Shown in pieces: positions 26,001-35,000 of a stretch of DNA of 64,000 nucleotides. The stretch is taken from positions 4,543,284-4,607,283 of the forward strand of contig OZ024808.1 of assembly GCA_964017045.1 (NCBI GenBank), in the 5' to 3' direction. Made by a program: the position numbers and the translations under genes. How positions within the stretch are numbered: the first letter of the stretch is position 1; every line of letters begins with the position of its first letter. Source of the stretch: Omphiscola glabra (Eukaryota > Mollusca > Gastropoda > Lymnaeidae). The notes below the pieces were generated by a model. The model searched no databases and had not been told where the DNA came from. It was given only the letters and a program-made list of their open reading frames with translations.

Positions 26001-29000
26001 TATCAGCATAAGTTTGTGGTATCAGCACAAGTTTGTGTTATCAGCATAAGTTTGTGGTATCAGCATAAGTTTGTGGTATCAGCATAAGTTTGTGGTATCA
26101 GCACAAGTTTGTGTTATCAGCATAAGTTTGTGTTATCAGCATAATTTTGTGGTATCAGCACAAGTTTGTGTTATCAGCATAAGTTTGTGTTATCAGCATA
26201 AGTTTGTGGTATCAGCATAAGTTTGTGGTATCAGCACAAGTTTGTGGTATCAGCACAAGTTTGTGTTATCAGCACAAGTTTGTGGTATCAGCACAAGTTT
26301 GTGGTATCAGCACAAGTTTGTGTTATCAGCACAAGTTTGTGTTATCAGCATAAGTTTGTGTTATCAGCATAAGTTTGTGGTATCAGCATAAGTTTGTGGT
26401 ATCAGCATAAGTTTGTGTTATCAGCATAAGTTTGTGGTATCAGCATAAGTTTGTGTTATCAGCATAAGTTTGTGGTATCAGCATAAGTTTGTGGTATCAG
26501 CATAAGTTTGTGTCCACAACATAAGTTTGTGGTATCAGCATAAGTTTGTGTCCACAACATAAGTTTGTGTTATCAGCACAAGTTTGTGGTATCAGCACAA
26601 GTTTGTGTCCACAACATAAGTTTGTGTTATCAGCACAAGTTTGTGGTATCAGCATAAGTTTGTGGTATCAGCATAAGTTTGTGTCCACAACATAAGTTTG
26701 TGGTATCAGCATAAGTTTGTGTCCACAACATAAGTTTGTGTTATCAGCACAAGTTTGTGGTATCAGCACAAGTTTGTGTCCACAACATAAGTTTGTGTTA
26801 TCAGCACAAGTTTGTGGTATCAGCATAAGTTTGTGGTATCAGCATAAGTTTGTGTCCACAACATAAGTTTGTGGTATCAGCATAAGTTTGTGTCCACAAC
26901 ATAAGTTTGTGTTATCAGCACAAGTTTGTGGTATCAGCATAAGTTTGTGTCCACAACATAAGTTTGTGTTATCAGCACAAGTTTGTGGTATCAGCATAAG
27001 TTTGTGGTATCAGCATAAGTTTGTGTCCACAACATAAGTTTGTGTTATCAGCAAAAGTGGGCAGATGAATTTTTTTTTTTTTAATAATAAAACAAACGGT
27101 TTTCATTTATGAAACATCCAAAAATAAAAATCATCCTTAAATGAAAATGTATGAAATATAAATTCATTTGTTATTATAATTAAAAGGAACTAAAAAAAAA
27201 ATAAAAATGACATTACCTTATATACCATATTGAATTTGTGAATCCTAAAACTAATTTTTCCTGTTCACTTGGAGAATCTATTAGGTTAGAGGGGGAAAAA
27301 TGGTTGTTTTTTATTTACAAAATAATAATGTTTATGGATGTCAACAGTCAAGTCTTTGTTTTCAAAGAAGTTTTAATGGTGCAAGTAAAATAAATAAAAT
27401 TTAATTTATTTCAAAATTTGTAATGTCTGGTGCAACTTGTTCATCAACGTTCATGTCATTAGTGGCATATTGAACTAACTTACTTTCAGAGTCTGATTCA
27501 ACTTGTTCATCGACGCTCATGTCATTAGTGGCATATGTTGTTGGGTCTCCGTTTATGACATCCAAGAAAAAATCCGAAGGGTTATTATGTTCGTGACAGA
27601 CGTAGCCTAGAAGTTGACAAGAAAAAATCTGAAGGGTTGTAATGTTCCTGACAGACGTAGCCTAGAAGTTGACAAGAAAAAATCTGAAGAGTTGTTATGT
27701 TCCTGACAGACGTAGCCTAGAAGTTGACAAGAAAAAATCCGAAGGGTTGTTATGTTCCTGACAGACGTAGCCTAAAAGTTGACAAGAAAAAATCCGAAGG
27801 GTTGTTATGTTCCTGACATACGTAGCCTAAAGTTAAAAAACAAAGTCCTTTTGAATATTATGTTAACTCTTCGACTCACTCTCTAGCATAGGACAAATTG
27901 AAGATTGCCAGTACATCGGAGACCACTATGGATACTACAACAAACATCTTTCACGGGCGCTGAAAAAACATTTCTCAAGTTCTGGTGCATAAAAATAAGT
28001 CAGGGAGACGAAAAGGAAGCCGAGCTGTTAACCGACTCATGTCGAATGAGGAAAGTGACAAATATGTTGGACCACACAATATCCTGAGATTTTCTCTAAA
28101 ATCTACACATTAATCGAACTGCTTCCAAAGCTCAGATTGTGTAGACCGGCACAATCACCACGAGAAGACGAAATCAACAATGAGATAATCACTCACCTAG
28201 GTGGAAAAGCGAAATAATCGCAGCTCATGCTAATAGAAAGACATTGGATTGATTGCTGGATTGATTTGATACTTCTATAGCGCTGGTATCCATGCTACTT
28301 TAGCATGCTCACTGCGCTCAGGTGTCATCAAATCTATTAAACAAAAAAGTCTTTAAATGTTTCCTAAATAAATTTCTGTCCTTTTTCAATACTCCTCAAA
28401 GATGGAGGTAAACTATTCCATAACTTTGGCGCTACCGCTTCAAAAGAGCGCACTCCGTACGACTTTTTTCTGTGTTCATCCACACTGGGAATTTTCAAAA
28501 GGACTGAGTTGAGGACCGCGGGTTCTTTAAGGTTACATGTTTTTAAAGGAGTTCTTTCAGATATTCCGGTGCAATCTCGAACACATTTCATCGTCTTTTC
28601 CCTGACTTCGTCGTGTTTGGGGGAAAGTTGATGAAAGAATTTGATAATGAAAGACTTTAAACGAACTTGGAACGTACAAATAAGCTCCACGTGAAAAGGC
28701 GGCCTCTAAAGGGTAAGGCAACCAACAGACCAAGTTGTTTAATAAACCATGTAGTCCATTAGACCAATAGTCCATTAGACCAAGTAGTCCATTAGACCTA
28801 GTAGTCCATTAGACCAAGTAGGCCATTAGACCAAGTAGTCCATTAGAACAAGTAGTCCAATAGACCAAGTAGTCCATTAGACCAAGTAGTCCAATAGACC
28901 AAGTAGTCCAATAGACCAAGTAGTCCATTAGACCAAGTAGTCCATTAGACCAAGTAGGCCATTAGACCAAGTAGTCCATTAGACCAAGTAGTCCATTAGA

Positions 29001-32000
29001 CCAAGTAGTCCATTAGACCAAGTAGTCCATTAGACCAAGTAGTCCATTAGACCAAGTAGTCCATTAGACCAAGTAGTCCATTAGACCAAGTAGTCCATTA
29101 GACCAAGTAGTCCATTAGACCAAGTAGGCCATTAGACCAAGTAGTCCATTAGACCAAGTAGTCCATTAGACCAAGTAGTCCATTAGACCAAGTAGTCCAT
29201 TAGACCAAGTAGTCCATTAGACCAAGTAGTCCATTAGACCAAGTAGTCCATTAGACCAAGTAGTCCATTAGACCAAGTAGTCCATTAGACCAAGTAGTCC
29301 ATTAGACCAAGTAGTCCATTAGACCAAGAAGTCCATTAGACCAAGTAGTCCATTAGACCAAGTAGGCCATTATACCAAGTAGTCCATTAGACCAAGTAGT
29401 CCATTAGACCAAGTAGGCCATTAGACCAAGTAGTCCATTTTGTACAGACAATGACGGATGAACTGGAAATTAAAGACCATACAGTTGAAGTATTTTACAT
29501 TGCAGTAGGACAAGAATAAAGTATGGAGGGAAAGTCTAGTGTTAAATCGACAGCAGATATGTGTCATTGCTAACTTGTGCTATCGATAGATTTAGCTGTA
29601 TCTTTCAAAGTTCAATATCTTTACAATAACAGACTCTTGTAAAACTCTCTAAGCCACTTTCGAAATCTTGGCAGACGTTCTCGGTTCATTTGTGATAGCA
29701 GTATAAGATGACAGATAAACTTTATTGACATAATAAGCAAACGTTTATAATTTTATTTTTTTAAATATCCAAATATAAAATCAGCCTAAAATTTAAATTT
29801 ATCAACGATAAATGCACTTGTTTTTATAACTGAAAGGAACTAAATATAATAAAAATTAAATTACCTATTGTTCCATATGTAATTTCCAAATCTTGATGCC
29901 AATTTTTAATTAAATATTTTTATGATTAGACACGTCATAAACTTGATTCCAATAGCAAGACAAGTAAGTTCAGAAGACGCGGCATAGAAGAGAAAGATTT
30001 ATCGACACGGGATATGAACTGGAAACAAGGATTCAATCCCAAAATAAGGTGGATAATACAATTGTTCTAGCTGCGGGCTGAGAATAAGGGTTTTATCTTC
30101 ATGAGATCGGTCTTCTCTTGCAGAAGGAAGGCGCATTGGAGACGGTCAATCATTTCAATATTATTCGTTAGAGTCTTCCCTGACGGCCAGGTGACAACAA
30201 AGCGAAAGAATGACAAGGTATGGAGCCCTGATACTTTACCACAAAGAGTTTCCACCAACTGAAGAGATCTCAGAGTTAGTCTTCACTGATCTACTCCCAG
30301 TTCTGGAATTAGTTGGACAAAGACATAAGCCACATCTGGCCACCACGATCTGCTGCAACTGTTTACACGCGCGCAAATGCTGTTCTCCGCGTGGAGTGGG
30401 TTGCTGTGATGGATTAAGGGTTGCTGTGATGGATCGGGGGTTGCGGTGATGGATTGGGGGTTGCTGTGATGGATTGGGGGTTGCTGTGATGGATTGGGGG
30501 TTGCTGTGATGGATTAAGGGTTGCTGTGATGGAGTGGGGGTGGTGTGATGGATTAAGGGTTGCTGTGATGGATTAAGGGTTGCTGTGATGGATTGGGGGT
30601 TGTGGTGATGGATTGGGGGTTGCTGTGATGGATTGGGGGTTGCTGTGATGGATTGGGGGTTGCTGTGATGGATTAAGGGTTTCCACCAACTGAAGAGATC
30701 TCAGAGTTAGTCTTCACTGATCTACAAATGCTGTTCTCCGCATGGAGTGGGTTGCTGTGATGGATTAAGGGTTGCTGTGATGGACCGGGGGGTTGCGGTG
30801 ATGGATTGGGGGTTGCTCTGATGGATTGGGGGTTGCTGTGATGGATTGGGGGTTGCTGTGATGGATTAAGTGTTGCTGTGATGGATTGGGGGTTGCTGTG
30901 ATGGATTAAGGGTTGTTGTGATGGATTAAGGGTTGCTGTGATGGATTAAGGGTTGCTGTGATGGATTGGGGGTTGTGGTGATGGATTGGGGGTTGCTGTG
31001 GTGGATTGGGGGTTGCTGTGATGGATTGGGGGTTGCTGTGATGGATTAGGGGTTGCTGTGATGGATTGGGGGTTGCTGTGATGGATTGGGGGTTGCTGTG
31101 AGGGATTTAGGTTGCTGTGATGGACTGGGGGGTTGTGGTGATGGACTGGGGGTTGCTGTGATGGATGGGGAGTATGCAGTGGACTGGAAAGGTGTGGTTG
31201 AGTTGAGGAGGTGTGATGGAGTAAAATTTCACGTTATAGAGAGAGTGTATGCAATTTCCCAGCGCGTGAAGTTGTGCCATTACCATTAAGATAACTAATG
31301 GTAAGCTCCAAAAGATTATGTTTGAGCATGTTATGAGGATGTTCACCTTACTATTGCCTGATGTAGGCTATAACAAAATGTTGTATACATCACTAAACAG
31401 CATACATTATATGTGTTTTCTACCACAAGATTTTCGTTCTGAGATAGGAAGAATTAATTTACATACGTATCTTGAAACTATCTTGATGAAAGCATGCTAA
31501 TGTTGACAAACGTTGCTAATATCGTATTATACGTTAATCAGAGTAAACTAAGACAATACAAACCTTGTGAAGAGAAGAATTCCAAAGCCTCCTTCGATGG
31601 TCCGTGATACACGGTGTGCCCTTGGGACAAGAGCATCAAACTGTCAAACAGGCGATAGATGGAGTAACGGGGTTGGTGGATGGAGAAGATGATGGTCCTT
31701 CCTCTTCGAGACAGTCTTGGAAAAAAAACAACCAACATGAAATAAATTCATCCAACCCCCAATGCGTGACACCCTCACTAAGAAACCCTGGCAACCAGTG
31801 ACATATCCTCATCAACACCAAGCACAGAAACATTGCAAATCCCCTCTACATGCATAGGAGCCAGGATGACCAATGAATTGATCGTGGGTCGTGGACCCTC
31901 AATGTATTGAAGAAAGAGAAAGAAGATTTCAATTTCAATCCCATCTATTTGAGTTGTGTAACAATTCAAGCACTAAATCCACCTTAGACTTCGTGTCAAT

Positions 32001-35000
32001 TTTATAATTAATATTTCTTCACCATGTCGTGTAAAACAATTATTCTCACGAACCGGACATTGTTTGTCTTTCAAATTTTTTCAGCGCTATTCAAATAACC
32101 TAGAAAGTTGAACTTTTCCTGATGCATTCATCTCGTAAGTATTTTAACAAATGTTAACAATCATTCATTTCTTTATAATAATTTGCTTCATAAAATTTCA
32201 AGTGTTTAATTGATATTTGCTGAAAAATAACTTACTTTCTAAAAAGTTTTTAAAAAAGTTGTACAAAATATTTCAAAAACATGAAAATTTGTTGTAAGGC
32301 ATCATTTTAAATTGTCACGTCATTCAGAATTCTCCTAAGCCACACTGTTTACATCACACATGGCTTTTGAGAACATTCATCTCCATTTGGAGACCACTCG
32401 TCTAACTACTATTCAAACCTTTTCAAGAACTTGAGAACTATGTTCGCAGTGTTGGCATCAAGACCTGTCGTTGGCTCATCTAAAAATAGCACGGCAGGGG
32501 AGATAATGAGCTCCATGCCAATGTTGCATCTTTTCCTCTCTCCCCCTGAAACACCTCGGATAAATTCATTTCCAACCTGACAGAAAGATTCTATATTTAG
32601 ATTGATAGAAAATTTTTTAATTTAGATCTACAGAAACATTATATATTTAGATTGACAGCAACATTCTATTTTCTGATTAATAGAAAAATTCTATATTTAG
32701 ATTGAGAGACACATTCTATATTTAGATTAACAGAAACATTCTATATTTAGATTGACAGAAAGATTCTATATTTAGACTGGCAGAAACAATCTATATTTAG
32801 ATTGACAGAAACAATCTATATTAAGATTTACAGAAACAATCTATATTTATATTGACGAAACATTATACATGTAGTTTGACAGAAACTTTATAAATTTAGT
32901 TTGAAAGGAACATTATAAATTTAGATTGACAGAAACATTATAAATTTAGAACAATGTGTTTAGTCATGTACTTATCTGATGAAAGATTAAAGTTCCAGAA
33001 ACTGAAATATTTTCTAAACATAACTAAAGGTTATTGAGTGGATACTATTACAGTTCAACTATAAGCTTTAAAGCTACTCAGTAGTTAGTCAATAGGCCTA
33101 ATGAAATATATTTCTTACCTTGGTGTCAGCACACCTCTCCAGGCCAAGTTCTTTGATGATCTGGTCGATCTTCTCTTTCCTCCCGTTGGCCTTGACCGAT
33201 GTGGGCAGTCTCAGGGCAGCAGAGAACGCCAAATTTTCTCTGACAGACAGAGTTCCCATCACAACATCATCCTGAATAACACACACGCAAACATTGTAAT
33301 ACAAACATTTATATAGGGAAATAATCAACCACTCATAAGAAATATATTGAAAAAAACTACCAATTAAAAGACGTAGATTGAAATATTCAACAAATGATAA
33401 GACAGATTGAAATATTCAACCAATGATAAGGCAGATTGAAATATTCAACCAATGAAAAGATATGTATTGAAGTGAACTTTGACAATACCTGCACAACATA
33501 TCCCAACAATAAACTACAACAATACCTGCACAACATATCCCACCATGCACTTGAAGTTTTTAGGGACAGCTTTACCATCCAAAAGGAGTTGTCCAGATAC
33601 ACCATCTGGATCTTTCCTGCCAGCTAACACGTCAAGAAAGCTGAAACATAGAAAGATTTGCCTTATGTAGTTGATTATTTTAAGAAAATTATTTTATAAA
33701 TACTTTTATGCGTTGAATCTTTTTTTTATATAAATTCGTGGTCTTATAGCTAACAGTGGCTTAATGTACAACAATTTATAAATACATGATATCATAAATA
33801 TCTATAAAAGTCAAAATTAGTTTGTTTCTGGACATGTGTGTTTGTTCCGCTTATGTTTTCACACGGATCGATGGAACCTGAACAAGGGTGGCACACGTAT
33901 CCATCATAATTCAGAATCATATACCAGAGGCGTAGCTAGAGTGCTTGGCACCCTGGGACAAAATTTTCGCCCCGGGGACAAGATTCATTTTAAAGCGCCT
34001 CGCTTTCTGTTTTAAACTCTCAAACCCATTATTTTCATCAATAAAATAATATCAAAACACATTTTGGCGCCCCTAACTAGCTGGCGCCCGGGGACATATG
34101 TCCCCCCTGCCCCTCCCCCCATTCGCCACGTCTATGTCATGTAATAGGGCATTTCGAACTTTTATAACATTCCTTTTAACTTAAAATTTAAAAATTATTA
34201 TAGCTATTGCATTAGTAGTAGAGTGTTTTGTATTGGAAAAATACTTAAACTGAAAGTCATTTTTTCACAAGTTTGGCGGAGTTTCTTAAATTAAATGAAG
34301 AAGGTTCCAGAAAGTTCTGTATTGTTCCAAAGGGGGGAGGAGGTGTTTAGTGGGATCTAAAAGCCTATTGAACTGTTGGTTTTTATTTCTACTCATTTCT
34401 CTACCCTCCAAAGTATTTGCTCAGTGACTTTGTGTTTATCTCTTCTGAAGTTTTGTGAAGTTTCGATTTATTCTAGAATCTTCGATATTTTTTGTTGTTG
34501 TAATTTTGTTTAAAGATTATATTAATGCCCATCGGGAAACGGGATTCAACCGCAAAATAGATCGCATCAGCAAAACGGGAACTCAATTAGTTCGGTATCC
34601 CAAAATGTGGTCGGGATCCTACTGAGAACGGGATATGTCATCCCATTTGGAAAGGGGATCCCATTGCGATCGGAATGCAAATTGGGTCGGTATCACAAAG
34701 GGAATTGCATCTCCCCGGGATTGCAGTAATACGGAAAGTTATCATACAGGGAAAACGGGACCCCAGTATAAAAAGGGATCCCACCATCATCGGAATACCA
34801 CCGGTATCGGGATCTCACGGGGAACCGAAACCCATCAAAATTTTAAATACCATTTTGAAACGAGATCCCATCCAAATCCCAGTAGGGTAGGGATTCCATC
34901 GGGAAAGGTAAACCACTGAGGCCGGGATCGCATCTGGATCAGGATCCCATCGGGATCGGGATATCATCGGGATATGGGTAACATACTGGGAAATGGGGTA

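Noticed and set aside
21545..27053. CRISPR-like direct repeat array
   Set aside because: Units are contiguous with no spacers, and the context is an intron of a eukaryotic gene.
28741..29443. Regular 17-bp repeats as a possible regulatory operator array
   Set aside because: Same character as the other intronic minisatellites; nothing specific to a binding site.
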